The notes: generated by a model from the sequence alone, not told the origin. A stretch of 64,000 nucleotides of DNA from Thuidium tamariscinum (GCA_947034885.2 OX344751.2:1488001-1552000), one strand, 5' to 3'. Positions 12,812-26,074 are shown, counted from the first letter of the stretch. A program made the numbers and translations.

Positions 12812-13190
12812 GAAAATTGGGATTCCAATTGTTGCAAAAAATCAATTAAAATCAGATTCATTCAACTCCAAAAATTGTAAGCCATAAACATTGATTCTTT
12901 AGAATTTCTCCATGGAATTAGAGATTGGGAAATCTCTTGATATAATTGTCACAACATCATATTACAAGAGAGAACATACAAAATGACAAGGGCAATCCGA
13001 AGAAATTGGGATTTGAATTCTTGCAAGAATCCAATTAAAACTAGATGTATTCAACTCAAGAAATTGTAAACATGAATATTGGTCCATTAGAATTTTTCCA
13101 ACCAATTAGGGATCTAGATATCTCTTTATATAATTCCCACAGAATTACATTACAAGAGAACACACAAAATGACAAGGCAAATGCAATTAC
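12812..13190. repeat. Two-copy tandem duplication, period about 190 bp
   Basis: The segment from 12,812 to 13,001 is followed by a diverged second copy from 13,002 to about 13,190. Shared landmarks include GAAATTGGGATT at the start, a CATTCAACTC-type block, an AAATCTCTTGATATAATT-type block, and 'attacaagagagaacata' with 'aaatgacaag'. No coding potential was recognised. Confidence 0.6.
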
Positions 13191-14897
13191 AAACTTTTGG
13201 TACACTAGGATCAAACTTGAAGGTAATTTATACTCAAAGTTAATCCACCCCATTTTACACATGTTTATATAGTAAGAAATATACATGGGCCTTTGAAATC
13301 AAATGGAGGCATTGTCTACAATATTGAAACTAGTCAACTTGATGGAAAAGTTTTCGACTAATGACTAGGTCATTTTGTATATAAAAAGGATGCTACAATT
13401 TTTGTCCCACTATATCATCCCTCATATATAGGGGATTCTAATACACATGCATGTGGACATTTAAAAAGATCTAATTCAAGTAGAACAATAGTTTGATTCC
13501 AAAGAATATTGCTATAGTCATAATAATTTTACACAATTTGTCATTTTGCCCTTTTAATGTTTTTTGAAAGGGTCAAGTCATTTCTATTTAGTTTTGAAAA
13601 AATAAGTTATCAAATAGTTCATATTAATATGAAAAGGCTTATAAATTAGACTTGAAGAAAGTGGATTTGAAAAGATTGGAAGGTTGACAATTTGGCTTGG
13701 TGTCTATTGAGATCAAATATTAGACAAGTTGTCATTCAGCTCTTGAAGCTATATAGCTAGGTCTATTAGTCTTTGTTAAAAGAGTTCATATCAAAATCTA
13801 ATTTTCGAATATGGCTCAAGAATAATTTGTATTAACAAAAAATTTTAATCAATCAACATTAATTACATTGTTGTATGAACGTAATTGTGTATGCCAAATT
13901 GCTTGTGTTATGGTTGGAATATTTTTGTCATTAGTTTGTAATTATTGTGAGTATAGAAACTTCGATTGTGTTTGTGAAATCATCAATTAATTATTTGTGA
14001 GCCATTGGACAAAGGAATTGTCAAAGAGTGGACTCAAAGAGATTGTTAGATGAAAGTTTGAAAGGCAAATTGACTAGGTGGGTCAGATTGTCATTGTCGA
14101 GAATGAAGCAAAGTCCAGGTGGGACTATAAGTTGAAGATTTGCAGAATCGACGAGGAAGTCAGGCAAACACTGATTTGTTGAGCAAGATGAGATTTTCTT
14201 GTTATTTATATTGATGGAAGATGAAATGCATTTGGAAAGGTACAATGATTGCATCTACTATGTTTGGAATTGCTTTAAACTAATTAGATTAGAATTCTAC
14301 ATAGTCTAGTTGTCATTGTGTTTGTTTGTTCTAGTTGAAAGATGTATCATTGAATTATGCTAAGTCTAGTTGTTTTTGTTAAGAATAATTAGTCAAATGT
14401 AGGGTCAAGTGTTGCAAATGTGATAAGTTATCAATTTGTCAAAGACCAAGTGTAGTTTAAAATGTCTAAATTAATAATTGAAAATCTAAAAGTCCCAACA
14501 AAGTTGCAATTTGATCAACTGTGAGTTTGTGAGGGATCGCCAATTGTATTTAAAGTTGAGTCCAATTGTTTTGTATGTTTTGGAAATAAAATGTTGAATC
14601 ATGTAAATCTAATTGTCTATAAGTTGGTACAACTTGTCTTATCGTGACACTACAGGTCGCAATAGGGTTGCAAGTGGTCCAATTGACATAAATTATAAGT
14701 CAATATTATAAATTGGGCTTTTGGGGAGCTTAACATTTTATTTTCAAAATTACCATTATAAAATCCCATTTAGATCTACTTGAAAGTGACCTTAGATACT
14801 TACACAATAGACTAGTTGATCTTTCCCGTAAAAGAACCCCTATACTTAAAGCTTTGGATTTTGTTTGTAAGAGAGAAAGAAACCAAGATTACAATTG

Positions 14898-15170
14898 CAT
14901 TAGGGGGGATTTGAGGCCTCTAAAAGACAATGAGTTCCCAAACTATAGGAATGCAAAAACTGCTATGAGAACGCAAAAATGTGAGAATCCCTCGTGGTTG
15001 AGCCCATGCCACATCATTAATTTTTTTTTGAATTTTTTGAATTTCTTTCCACATTTCAAGATCTAATTTTTTTTTGGTAATTGTTAGCCTAACAACAACC
15101 AATAATTTTCAGAACAGTTTCAGGAACAAACTTGAAAACGGCCCTCTGAAGGCCTCAAATCCCCCTAATG
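14898..15170. mobile_element. CATTAG-type inverted-repeat element, copy 1 (273 bp)
   Basis: The left end CATTAGGGGGGATTTGAGG is mirrored at the right end by CCTCAAATCCCCCTAATG, differing by one G. Inside the left end is a 'ctctaaaagac...gagttccca' motif shared with the elements at 15,664, 34,985 and, inverted, 39,598. No clear target duplication was seen. Confidence 0.65.
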
Positions 15171-15663
15171 CCTTGTCTAGGGCTACTTGAGATATACTTA
15201 AGCAATTCTCTACAATTTGGGTAGGAATCACTTTTGTTAGGCTTGTCAATACCAACAATAAAAAGAAATTCTCTTAGAGTCTTTGGCAAAAAAACCCACC
15301 GAAGAAGCTTTGCCAAAGTGGAAATATGCATAAACAAATACAAGCAACAATGAGTGTATTTAACTAAATGTTTTAAAAGACCTTGAAAACTAGCCAGTAT
15401 GTCAATATTCTTAGGGAGATCCACAACACCACCTTCAACGCGTAGAGCACCTATTAGTATAAAAAGAAATGCCTTCTACATAGATCAATCCTAGCACACA
15501 AGTCAATTCTTGAAGGAAAGCACCTTGAAACAACAAGAGATTCCCTAATATATATGGACTTCAACCATCATGTCTCATATATAGAACACAATATTACAAT
15601 AATGTCACTTTGCATTTCCATTTCTAATGGTGCACAAAGATGGAGCAAATAAAGTACCCTATT

Positions 15664-15910
15664 CATTAGAGGAGATTGAGGCCTCTAGAAGACTATGAGT
15701 TCCCAGATTGTGCAAACATAGATCTGACGTGGTTGAGAAAGTGCCATGTCATGAATTATTTTAAATTGGACCTTCTTTTTGCATTTCAAGACCAATAAGT
15801 TTTTTTCAATTTTTTTATTAATTGTTGGCCTAACTACAGCCAACAATTCAGGAACAATTTTGGGAATAGGCCTGAAACACGCTTCTTTTGCCCTCAGATC
15901 CCTTCTAATG
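15664..15910. mobile_element. CATTAG-type inverted-repeat element, copy 2 (247 bp)
   Basis: The left end CATTAGAGGAGATTGAGGCC and the right end CCTCAGATCCCTTCTAATG are the same termini as copy 1, less well preserved. The inner 'ctctagaagactatgagttccca' and 'gaataggcctgaaac' motifs are also shared. There is no coding sequence. Confidence 0.6.
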
Positions 15911-16196
15911 GTAGTAATGATTAAGATTCTAATATTTACGTAGTAGTCCAATAAAAGTGCCAAGTAAAGTGCATGTACATTCTGGCATCTATTTCCAAAG
16001 CAAAAAAACAAATGTAAGGCACATAATATACCAAACTACTAGTACTACTCCAATAAAGCATTAGTAGGCAAATTTGGAGGAATAATGTACACACACAATG
16101 AAGAGCCATAAAATCCTTGGATGGAAACATAGAATAAAGAATATGAAACCAAGGACTAAAGCTCACAGTCATATGGTGCACATAGGGTATCAATGT

Positions 16197-17008
16197 GGGT
16201 CATTGCAAGAAACACCGGTCCTATTTGTTGTCACGATGAAAACGACTTTCTTCTCTTATAGCATAACTTTTGAGTCCAGAAAGCTTTGACCTTGAAATTT
16301 TTATTGGATATAACTAACTTCAAGCCTAAGGGTTTTGTATTTTTTTCAAATTTTGGAAAATACTTTTTGTATTTATAAATTAATTTTGTCCACTCGTCAC
16401 ACATTAGGTGAAAAAGGATTCACTACGTTTATAGTAATCAAAATGAATGCTTTTGAATTGATATTTTGGTGGTGTGTTCCTCTACCTAATAAACTTATGA
16501 ATATGGTTTGGAATATAATTTTTAGTTATATTTGGATGATGTATATGCTATATAATATAGCTCAATGGCGCGCACATTTACAAATTCTAAAAATATTGTG
16601 ACTCTAATTTTTTTGGATGAAAGTGATGATAAGGAGCTTTGAAAAAATGGACATAATTAAAAATAAATAAATAAATCACTTTTGATTTTTTATGAATTAA
16701 AATTGGATCATTGTATTTTTTGAGAAAAACTGCAGTCTTCTGCTTCTAAGTACTGCTACGTGGACATAGTATTCCCACATATGACTTTAATCCCATATTT
16801 GCCCATTTGTCAAACTTTTTTAATGATACAATATGTAAGATAATGTCATTCAATGGCCGCATGGACTCCTGACTCCAATACACGTTTCAAAAGCACAATA
16901 CATTGGTAGTTTGCTGATAGTACTCGTAGTACTAGCAATACTATGCGGCAAAAATGCAATCCCTAGTAAAATGCTACGAAAAGTGAACAGTGTTTCTTGC
17001 AACCACCC
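16197..17008. mobile_element. 4-bp-duplication inverted-repeat element, copy 1 (812 bp)
   Basis: The ends are GGGTCATTGCAAGAAACAC on the left and GTGTTTCTTGCAACCACCC on the right, flanked by an exact 4-base duplication ATGT (16,193-16,196 and 17,009-17,012). It has no transposase. Two more members lie at 24,175-24,895 and 44,155-44,883. Confidence 0.8.
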
Positions 17009-17530
17009 ATGTACATACATTTCAATAGCATATACCAAATGTGCGTCTTTGACGAATTCTCTTAAAATATGGGAACACTAAAGCTCAGTATTCAATAATG
17101 TCTAATCATCTTTACAATTACAACTTTAGCGTAAAGTTCCCTCTATAGTTTACAAATGCATTTACAATGAACTTTACTATAACATGTACAATATGCACAT
17201 ATGTAAATGTATTGTATTAATACCGTGACGAACCAAAACTATTGAGAGATCTCGTGATGAAGCCTCATGCTGACCACTATTCATTCATAGTTGAGGTACA
17301 AGGAACCAATCATTTAAATGGTTTTGCAGCAAATGGTGAGCAATATTAAGTGAAACAAATCTTTCCTATAAAAGGAAGATAGGAATTATGGAGATAAAAA
17401 AAATTCCACAATTTTATTCCCATAATTGAAATTACTATGAATTTTAGGAGCTAAAAAGTACATTTTACTCATAACCAAAGTCCAATTCACATCACTCCAT
17501 AACTACTTTCCACTCACTTATTTTCCTTAC

Positions 17531-17785
17531 CAGCCCTTTTTTTCCAATACTATGGGGCTAGATTGCATCATTTCAAAATAAATATCTTTTTTTGCCAAAA
17601 AATTTCAAGTTCCCTTCAAAATATGGATGATCTGATGAAGTTATCAAATTTGGATGAAAAAGTGTGTGCATATGATGGAAAAATGTTTTAAAGTTCAAAA
17701 GACGGATGAACGTAGAAATACAATGCTTCACCAAATTTGAAGTGATTACCATCTTGGCACTTTCTCAAAAAGTAAAAAAGGGTTG
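17531..17785. mobile_element. hAT-like non-autonomous element, copy 1 (255 bp)
   Basis: Termini are CAGCCCTTTTTTT and the reverse complement of CAACCCTTTTTT. Flanking 8-mers TTCCTTAC and CTCCTCAC match at six of eight positions, fitting an aged 8-bp target duplication. The body is closely similar to the element at 47,474-47,749, including 'atttcaaaataaat' and 'catcttggcactttctc'. CAG termini with 8-bp duplications are typical of hAT transposons. Confidence 0.7.
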
Positions 17786-18582
17786 CTCCTCACTACCACA
17801 ACACATATGGCATCACCTTAAGTAACCCCTAAACGATAGGCAGGTCATTGTAGATAGCAGCGAGCTATGAGTAGTGTGTTATTCAACGCAGACTGCGTAA
17901 GAAAATATGGACTATGGACAGTGTGAGTAATATGAAAAGAATGTTGAATGAAGCTGCAATCAACGTAAAAATTTGCTCGCATTTCAAATTTTGAGCTAGG
18001 CACTGTGACCTACATCTTGTGTTGAGAGAACCTCGACCTCCCTGAAATTATAAGTTTAGTATTGCAAGCTAATTTTTGGATTGCATCACAATGCAGGATC
18101 ATGAGCCTGCTACTCAAATTTTTTTGATGAAAAACTATTTTTTTCCGTTTTGCAGAGCACCCAAAAACCATTCATCAACCAGAAAACGGCACCTGCATTG
18201 TTTAAGGGTTAATAGACCCAACCTTGAAAAGGACCAAAAAAACATTCTAAGCTTTGGTTGGATATCTCTTGCAACCATGATAGGAAATAGTGCATCTCAA
18301 GAAGTTGGCTGTTGCGCATGGTTGACAATTGGTACTTCAACCTTAATGTCCCATTTGATCCAGTAAATTTTCAAGTGTTGTAATTCACCAAGCATCGAAG
18401 TTTGAACAACTTCCATCGTAGGATGCATTGATGAACAGCTGAATTCTGACAGGAGAATGAATAAAACTAAACACTCTATCAACCGACACTAAAACAAACC
18501 CACTAATCACAAGGTCATAATCTGCTCTGATACTTTAAGATAACCAAAACACACATGGAATGGATTCAGTCACTGTAACTTA

Positions 18583-19043
18583 GAGCATCTCCATGCCATA
18601 CACGGCAAAGAGGGGCGCCAAAGCCTGATTTGGAGTGCTCAGTCAATTAGCCCGAGCCTTGTGGTTCTCCCTTGCCCCATTCCTAAAACTTCAATTGACA
18701 CGCCAAGACAGGAGTTCATCAATTTAGCACAAGTACCCAAAACAGAAAAAGCTTCATTTTGCTAATGAGGTGCATCTTATGAGTGACTTTGCACACAATA
18801 CTCACCTTTTTGCATTTACAAGCCCAAGGACCGAGAACTGATTTGTAGACAGTACCTTGAAATCTGAATCAGATTACATAGCGTGCCACGCTTTGCACAT
18901 ACAATTTGGCCGTGCCCCCATCAAAGTATGGAGTTGACATTCGTTTTTTTTCATTTAGCAAGTTTGGCATGGGGCTCTCCCACTACCTTGGCCCGCCCAA
19001 TGAGCATGTTTTGCCTGTTTAACGTGTTGGCATGGGGATGCTC
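18583..19043. mobile_element. Harbinger/Tourist-like non-autonomous element (461 bp)
   Basis: The left end GAGCATCTCCATGCCATACACG and the right end, reverse complement of GAGCATCCCCATGCCAACACG, form inverted repeats of about 21 bases. The 3-base TTA is duplicated at 18,580-18,582 and 19,044-19,046. A TTA duplication with GAGCATC termini fits Tourist-type elements of the PIF/Harbinger group. It ends about 270 bases beyond the stop codon of the ankyrin gene. Confidence 0.75.
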
Positions 19044-19312
19044 TTATGTGCCACAAAATTGGGCACCAGTATATCCACAAATCACCAGACCTAAGAGCCG
19101 GCTAAGAACTTAGGATTAATTGCCACTAATCATTTCATGCCTTAACTTTAGAAACCGCTATACAAAGCGTCTTGGTTTCATCTTCACGCACTGAGACAGA
19201 TGACTACCTTAGTTCGTCAGCGTACAATCATCCAATGACTAGGCTCAATCATATTAACAATGGCTTTCTCGTGCTACGGTCGCAATTTCCCAAACCAGAA
19301 ACTCTCTAAACC

Positions 19313-20653
19313 TCAGTGCAGGATTACCCTCCTCAACGTATCTTCCTGGGAAACATAAGTTATCCCAACGAAGATCCCCAGATTCAACCCCACCGCCATT
19401 ACAAAAAACAACCCCACCGCCCATTTATTCACCTTCACCTTCACTTTCGGCAGCACAATATGCCGCAACACAAATGCCAAAACGATGATCGGCAGAAGCA
19501 ACAAAACGATGAGCAACACGTAGTACACAATTCCCGAACCCACAGCATTAGCCGCCACCACAAAGCCCCCAATTTGCGACGCCCACAACAGAAAGAAGAT
19601 CGCCACGAAGAGCGCGATCGACGCTCGCAACACCGAGTTTCGCAACTGCTGCACCTCTCGTTTCAAACTCGCCCTAGTGGAAGGAATCACGGCAGTGGTG
19701 CCAATCACCAACGAAACAATGGAAGAAGAAAACGAAAACGCCGTGCACACCAAAAACCAACCCACGTGCACCCGGTTATTGATGTCCTTGTATTTTGAAC
19801 TCGAATCGTCAACATCTGGAGCACCAGCACCAGTTGACGAGTTTGTCGAAGTCGGAATCCCCAGTGGAGGTTGCAGCAAACATCCGAATGCTACCGTCGC
19901 CACAAGTGCGGCGCCCACGAGGATGGCGTTCACAGAATTCGCACTCTGCTGTCGCTCCAGTTGCAACCACTTCACGTCCCATGACTCCAGAATATCCACC
20001 AACTTCAGGTGTCGCCTCCGTTTCGCGATGTCCAAAGCCGTGGTGCCTTGCCAAGTGGTGGCGTGGATGTTCACGGGTTGCTCCTGACTTGCGAATTCTT
20101 GGAGGATCAGTTTCACGATGGCGATGTTGCCTGACACCGCAGCGAGATGGAGTGGAGTGAATCCATCGCAGTCTTGGCCTTCTTCGTCTTGCTGACTGCT
20201 GCTGCCACTGCTGCAACAAGCTGCGAGAATTTTCGTGTGTGAGGATTTTGCTAAGATTCTCACAACGTCCTCGTGCTCTGCTCGGACCGCTAAGTGCAAG
20301 GGTGTGTATCCGAAGCGGTCTCGTGCGTTCACAGTCTGGGATGAAACCTCGGGTGCGGACATTATTAGGCTCACAATCTCGATTCTCCCGTGCAGAGCTG
20401 CCATGTGCAGAGCGCTTCTGTCTTCGTAGACGTCAACCCCGGCTGTGGTACCCAAAGGATGCTTCCCCATTTCGCCTTGATACGCAGCAAAATCTCCTCT
20501 CATTGCAAGCTCCAGATACTCCTTAACGGGATTCGAAGTCCCCCCAGATGCCTCAGGGAGAATCTTCACCACGCCCATCTCCACGTCCGGCTCCATCACT
20601 CTCTTCCTCGTCCCCTTCGTGCAATTCATCCTTGAAACTCTCCATGGATCCAC
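19313..20653 (-). CDS. Ankyrin-repeat membrane protein with PGG domain (ACD6-like)
   Basis: A single uninterrupted frame of 446 residues. Ankyrin repeats span about residues 75-225, with typical units at 79-98 (RSALHMAALHG), 114-134 (FGYTPLHLAVR), 164-184 (DGFTPLHLAAVSG) and 202-222 (QGTTALDIAKRR). They are followed by a PGG-type region: residues 241-257 (VNAILVGAALVATVAF) and hydrophobic segments near 297-320, 343-366, 376-399 and 411-433, giving four to five membrane passes. Plants have large families of such proteins; ACD6 is one and works in defence signalling at membranes. Membrane topology is inferred from hydrophobicity. The exact role of this member cannot be read from the sequence. 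The Met at 20,653 begins the longest frame; Met9 and Met20 are alternatives. The single-exon structure is notable because most ACD6-type genes have introns, so a splice upstream of the start cannot be excluded. Confidence 0.88.
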   Translation of the reverse strand: MDPWRVSRMNCTKGTRKRVMEPDVEMGVVKILPEASGGTSNPVKEYLELAMRGDFAAYQGEMGKHPLGTTAGVDVYEDRSALHMAALHGRIEIVSLIMSAPEVSSQTVNARDRFGYTPLHLAVRAEHEDVVRILAKSSHTKILAACCSSGSSSQQDEEGQDCDGFTPLHLAAVSGNIAIVKLILQEFASQEQPVNIHATTWQGTTALDIAKRRRHLKLVDILESWDVKWLQLERQQSANSVNAILVGAALVATVAFGCLLQPPLGIPTSTNSSTGAGAPDVDDSSSKYKDINNRVHVGWFLVCTAFSFSSSIVSLVIGTTAVIPSTRASLKREVQQLRNSVLRASIALFVAIFFLLWASQIGGFVVAANAVGSGIVYYVLLIVLLLLPIIVLAFVLRHIVLPKVKVKVNKWAVGLFFVMAVGLNLGIFVGITYVSQEDTLRRVILH

Positions 20654-21300
20654 ACAACTACACCTGATCAGTCTTCAATTGTTACCGACCTTGAGAGAAA
20701 GGAAAACGAGAATTGGAGAAGACAGAAGGGAGCTCGATCTACAGTAGGTAGCTCACTGTGGAAGATGCTTACCGAATCCCGCCGTCGTTGGGAACAGCGG
20801 GTTGTCGGTAGCAGTTCTGCATGTAATCCTAGTTCAGGATCCGGGGGAACAGGAGACTTTCGAAGCCGGGTTGACGGTTCCGGAATTTCGAGGTAGTCGA
20901 GGGTCGCCAGGACTTTCCATCTGTGAGATTGAAGATCCTGTACTGTACAGATTCTTCTATTTTTCTAGATACTTATCTAGGTACCAGTATTACTTTTGAA
21001 AGTTTTGACTATTTCTTCCTGTTTTGTGACAAAATTTGGTCAAGAGTATTGGCGATTTGGGTGCAAGGATTTGGAGAAGTTGATATGGGATGCTCTGTTT
21101 CCAGTTTTGGAAGTAGAAATCTCGTAGTTTCAGGCTTGCGATTCAGAGTTCATTTTCTTTGATTTCAAGTCAGTCATCGTACTCTGAAAACAGAGGTAGT
21201 CGGCAACATGATTCGGACGGAAGCTCGGTTGAATTGACGGGAGAATTCGTTCACTTTACTTAGTGGGAGCCCAAAGCGAGTATCACCTGCAAAATTAGTG
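20654..21300 (-). promoter_or_regulatory. Upstream region of the ankyrin-PGG gene
   Basis: Moderately GC-rich DNA upstream of the ankyrin gene start, grading into AT-rich DNA after about 21.3 kb. Likely promoter and 5' untranslated region by position only. No specific element was identified. Confidence 0.3.
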
Positions 21301-23858
21301 TCACTGATTCATACGTGTTTTTTTGTTGAAACTTAGCACAATACTGAATTATTTCAGCATGCACTGATTTATTTTAGTGTGAATTTGCTAAATTAGTATT
21401 AGTACCTGCATTGTAAAAATACAAGTTTCAACCGATCATTCATGTGGCAATAAGTGCAAGATAAAGACACATGTTACACTATTTTTACTATATTTATGAA
21501 ATTGGGCATCATAGTCATAGTTTACTGTCAATAAGAAAGATGTGGGTTATGCCGAGGCTTGGATAGAATTGGCAAAATGTTGTAAAAAAAACATAAAAAT
21601 TTCTATATACCTTTGTTGTTGATCAGTACAAGCTAGGTTGGTTTTTCTTGATTAATTGCCAAGAAAATTATGCCTTACCATACTTGAGGGTCATATTTGG
21701 AATCAATTCTGTCCATTTGGTCAAATTATAGTATTATGTATCATCTAGTGATTGGTTTGGGATGATGTGGATCTTCAACTGTACTGACACTCTCTTGCTA
21801 AAACTAACCCCACATTTGGTAGTGTAACTTGCAATTTGGGTAGGACAATGAAGCTATTTTTATCTAAAAATATGTAGAATGTGGATGAATATAATTTGTT
21901 TATAAAAATTCATCCAAAATTTGGTGATACCATTTTAGTTTTGACTTTTTTTGTGGGTAAATATTGCTGATTATATATCCATTCAAAATTTGATTGTAGT
22001 TTATAGGGTATGTTTTCAACTCTACATTACTTTGCAATTCTTTGCCATAGTTAGAATCCATGGTTTTCAATGCCTTATAATATAAACAAGAGTCACCTCA
22101 ATTCTTCTAAAAAACTTGACTTCATCAATTGGTTGAATTTTGGTTCATTGTCATTTAATCATTCTATAGGTGTTGGTTTGATATAATTAAGTTCAATGAA
22201 TGTATATTATGATTTTGAAAAACTTTTTTAATAACTTTCACCATTCTTAAAAAGAGCTCAATTCATTGTTGAAAGAATCTATTTTGCAAATGAAGGCATT
22301 TTATATTGTCTATTGTAATGTCATTTGGCTCTTGTAGTTTCCTTCTATTTTCTCTTAGCCATTTGATTTATTCACCACCCTTTCTACTATTTTGTTTGTC
22401 ATTCTAATATCTTCACAATCATACATAAATTTACACATGATTCTTTCTACAAAGGTGGTTTGTTAATTTCTATAATATTTCTTAATAGCCTATGTATTAT
22501 AAATTTTCTTTAGACATATTCTACTTATAAAATGTTTGAATTATTAATGTAGGCTAAATAGTAAAATATCACAATATCCTACAATTTAAAATACCAAAAA
22601 TTTATTGGAAATAATATCTTGTCTTGAATAGAAGATTACTCCAATGAATTTGGTTAGAATTGGTTTCAACTTAAGTTAATTGAACTACTAGTATTGGGCT
22701 GAAATATGATTAGAATTATGCTTATAGTATTATGGAGATAGAATAAACTTTGGCCAGTCTATATATGATTCTAATTTATTATATAATAATGGATTTTTTT
22801 ATTATCATCGTATAGTTACCAACAAAGTTTCAACTGATTGTTTGTAAAAAGGTGATGAATATATTTGAGTTTAAAATACAATTTCTCTCAATAAATAGAA
22901 TTTGAAATTTATATGAATAGAAGATCATCAATTCATTGTATTAATATTTATAAGTCAAGCACAACACACATTGTAAAGTATACACGAAAGTATATAGTCA
23001 ATGAGTATGCTAAATGGCTGATGTAAAAGGATATATAGTACTCCAAATCATGTTACAGACATTCTATTGTGCCATTCCAATAGTCTTGTACAAAATTGAA
23101 TACAATTATAATTTGATTTTTCTATTTGAAGTATATATTGTCACTAATTTGTACCTCTCAACATGATGGTACAATTACTTTGCTAAAATCTAGTTAAAAT
23201 ATAAAATATCTATCTTATAAACTTTGGTTATAAGACACCTCACATTGAACTTTTGTAGATCATATTTCTCTTACTTAATTAATGGTTTATTTGTTCCAAT
23301 TAAAAAGATGTGCATATGTATGCTTCCTACATATGCAATCAAAATTTTAAAATTCATTACCAATGTTATTCAATCAATTATCAAGTAAAACCATGAATGT
23401 TAAATAAAACAATTCACCAAAAGTAGAGTTTTTTTTATAAAAAAGTAGGAAACGGTATTTAGGATTACATAAAATTACATGTTGATTTTGCAAGACAAAA
23501 AACTCAATTATATTCTATATTGTACAAAACTCTTTGAATGGTACAACAAGATATTTGTTGCCAGTATCATGCCCTTTAATGGCATCTACTTCATCCAAAC
23601 TCTCTAAGTATCTATATCGAGCACTTCACTTCGAATGACATCAAAGGTCACGATCTTCTAAGACTCTACATGCTACACGCATGTAGTATTAGGTTTCAAT
23701 TGTAGTCATGGGAAGAAAAATTGATATTATCAATGACATCCCATGAGCCTAACTAAAGACAATACACCTATGGTATAAACTATGCCCATATATTAGAAAT
23801 ATTCCATAATTATAGTGAAACTATGTTATAGATTCCTTCAATATTTGTAGGAGATCTA

Positions 23859-23860
<2 letters not shown>

Positions 23861-23934
<74 letters not shown>
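23861..23934. repeat. (TA)n microsatellite, about 37 units
   Basis: An uninterrupted alternating TA tract of about 74 bases. Length is likely variable between individuals and may be imprecise in assembly. Confidence 0.95.
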
Positions 23935-23936
<2 letters not shown>

Positions 23937-24174
23937 CAAGGCTCACATCCTTGCATTTTCATGCTTGCATTTTCACACTCTCAAACTAGCATTGTTGGTT
24001 ATGGATATCCAAGCACTTGATGATATTACTTACATTCATTTAAAATACTACCCAACTCCCCACTAGATCTAAATCACATCACTTTGAGACTCACTAGATA
24101 GAAATCAACATCACTCAATGTCATGGCATAGCATAGAATATGACACTATCCAACTGGTATTAAAGAGTGTTTAT

Positions 24175-24895
24175 GGGTGATTGCAAAAAACACTTGTCCT
24201 TTTTTTATCCCTTGACCTCTAGTAGGTAGTTTTTTGCTCATAACTTTTACATATTTTTTTTGTTTGGCTTGAAATTTGTAATGAAGGTGCACACAAAAAT
24301 TTTAGATATTGAATAATTTTTTCAATTTTTTAAAAATTAATTTACTATTTTAAAACTACCCCCAATTGGGTGTCTACCTTAGCCATTTTTGAGGGTTTTA
24401 GTCCTATTTTTGACTCAAAAATCTGAATTTGAAGCCACAAATTGAACAAATTGGAGGTCTACTAACATTTCAGGGATTGGCAATGAGTTTTTATGAAAAT
24501 AGTAACATGTCTATTGTGCACATGGGGTCAAAGTAACCTTCCTTTGTACAAAGATTATGAAGAGAGAAAAAATTTCCTAAAGAATTTTCTTGTTGCAACG
24601 TGAGCACAATTTTGTCTAGAAGAATGGATTTTTTTTAAATAATTTTTTGAATTTTTTTGAAATACTAAAAATGAAAAGGTCCACAGACCCCTTTTTTGCT
24701 ATTTTCTACTCCTAGTGCCATGAGTAATACTTCGTAGCACTTTGTAGTACTATGTGGTCCTAAATCGACGGCCCACATTTGTAGACATCCGAAATCAACA
24801 GCTGACATCGATAGGCACAGTATAGATACTACCAATCCTATGTCAAAAAATTGAGTTTTTGAGACAAAAACGTGAAGTGTTTCTTGCAATGACCC
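24175..24895. mobile_element. 4-bp-duplication inverted-repeat element, copy 2 (721 bp)
   Basis: Termini GGGTGATTGCAAAAAACACT and AGTGTTTCTTGCAATGACCC match the family at 16,197 and 44,155. The interior aligns well with the 44,155 copy, for example 'tttttgctcataactttt' and the 'ccccaattggg.tgtctacctt' block. Flanks are TTAT (left) and TTAA (right), a target duplication with one change. Confidence 0.75.
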
Positions 24896-26074
24896 TTAAG
24901 AATACTTGATAGTATCACGAAGGTGGTAGTGAGGCTCTATCATCAACTTCACCACCCTAGCCATTTTAGCTCACTATGACACCATCTTGGACACCATTCA
25001 AGAATGAGGAACAAGATCACCCCTCTTTGATGTATTTTTTTGCCATATTTGACAAATTTGACTTCCTATGGGTTGCTAAGACATCCAAGACACACTTCCC
25101 TAAGACAAGGTATTCATTTCTCATGCCTTAGCCTCAAATTTGAACTCAAAGGGCCTTTTAATTGAATAGTTTTTTTTTATTGTAGAGTCTAAATTCAAAG
25201 TAAAAGCGCATTTTTAGGATCTATTGTTTTTATAGATCACCATGACTATTCAACTTCTCAAATTCAACAAGTATTAAAGAAGATATGGCCTTTTAAAGGT
25301 TCCAATCCCCTCAAAATGTGTAGCATTCTAAGATTTTAGCCCCTTTATTCACTTATAACTTCTAGGTTATAGATAATTTCTTTGTGAGCCTTAGCATTAT
25401 GGAATTTTCATCCTTGCATCTTTTCAACAATAGGTAGCATGCCCTATTTGATATACGTATTCCTTCTAGGACCTCCACTTTCATCTCCCACACCTTGGAT
25501 TTATATATGGCAAAGACACTACTAACTTTTATGTACCGTATCTTTTGACTTATAAATTAGATCCTTCTATTCTTTAGACCTATATATACATGCTTTCACT
25601 AGATTTTCAAGCATATTCAACATATTGTCTTTTTTGTAACACTTCTAAGCACTAGACTCTTCATTTTTCTCACCTTGACTTTTGCAAGGCTTGAAAAGTC
25701 ACCTCCAAGGTCCCCTTGCAAACCAAGGTGGTACAAGCAAGCCTTACAATAAGCATCATGACATCTTGTATTGTACAATAGGATTCAAAAATAATTTCAG
25801 TTTTTATTTGGGCTTTGTTGTTTATAAAAAGGCACTAAGGGAGAAACACCCATTTCCGTCCCTGTACCTATTCTTGGGCCATAGAATGTCACTAAATCTG
25901 TCCATGAGCGTTCATTAAAGTATCTGACAAGTGTTTAACTCTGATTTGCTGACGTAGTTGTAAGACACATGTATAATTTTCATTCACTGACAACTTATTT
26001 CAGCAGAGTTCAGTTTAAGGTACACCTATAGGACGGTTCCAGTGGTCTAGGGAGCCAACACTTTGAAAATTTAC

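Larger units (their letters stand above)
10641..19312. other. Gene-free interval with several small DNA transposons
   Basis: No host gene was recognised. The interval is AT-rich and carries separately listed inverted-repeat elements at 10,863, 11,640, 14,898, 15,664, 16,197, 17,531 and 18,583, and a local tandem duplication at 12,812. The rest shows no structure I can interpret. Confidence 0.6.

Noticed and set aside
12812..13190. CRISPR-like or satellite array
   Set aside because: Only two diverged units of about 190 bases are present, with no short repeats and spacers; it is a local duplication in a plant genome.
19316..20635. Plus- and minus-strand shadow frames over the ankyrin-PGG gene
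   Set aside because: The ankyrin repeats and membrane segments are clear in one frame; the others are overlapping shadows.
23861..23934. Origin- or centromere-like AT tract
   Set aside because: It is a simple (TA)n microsatellite with no flanking arrays; the same kind occurs at 57,341.
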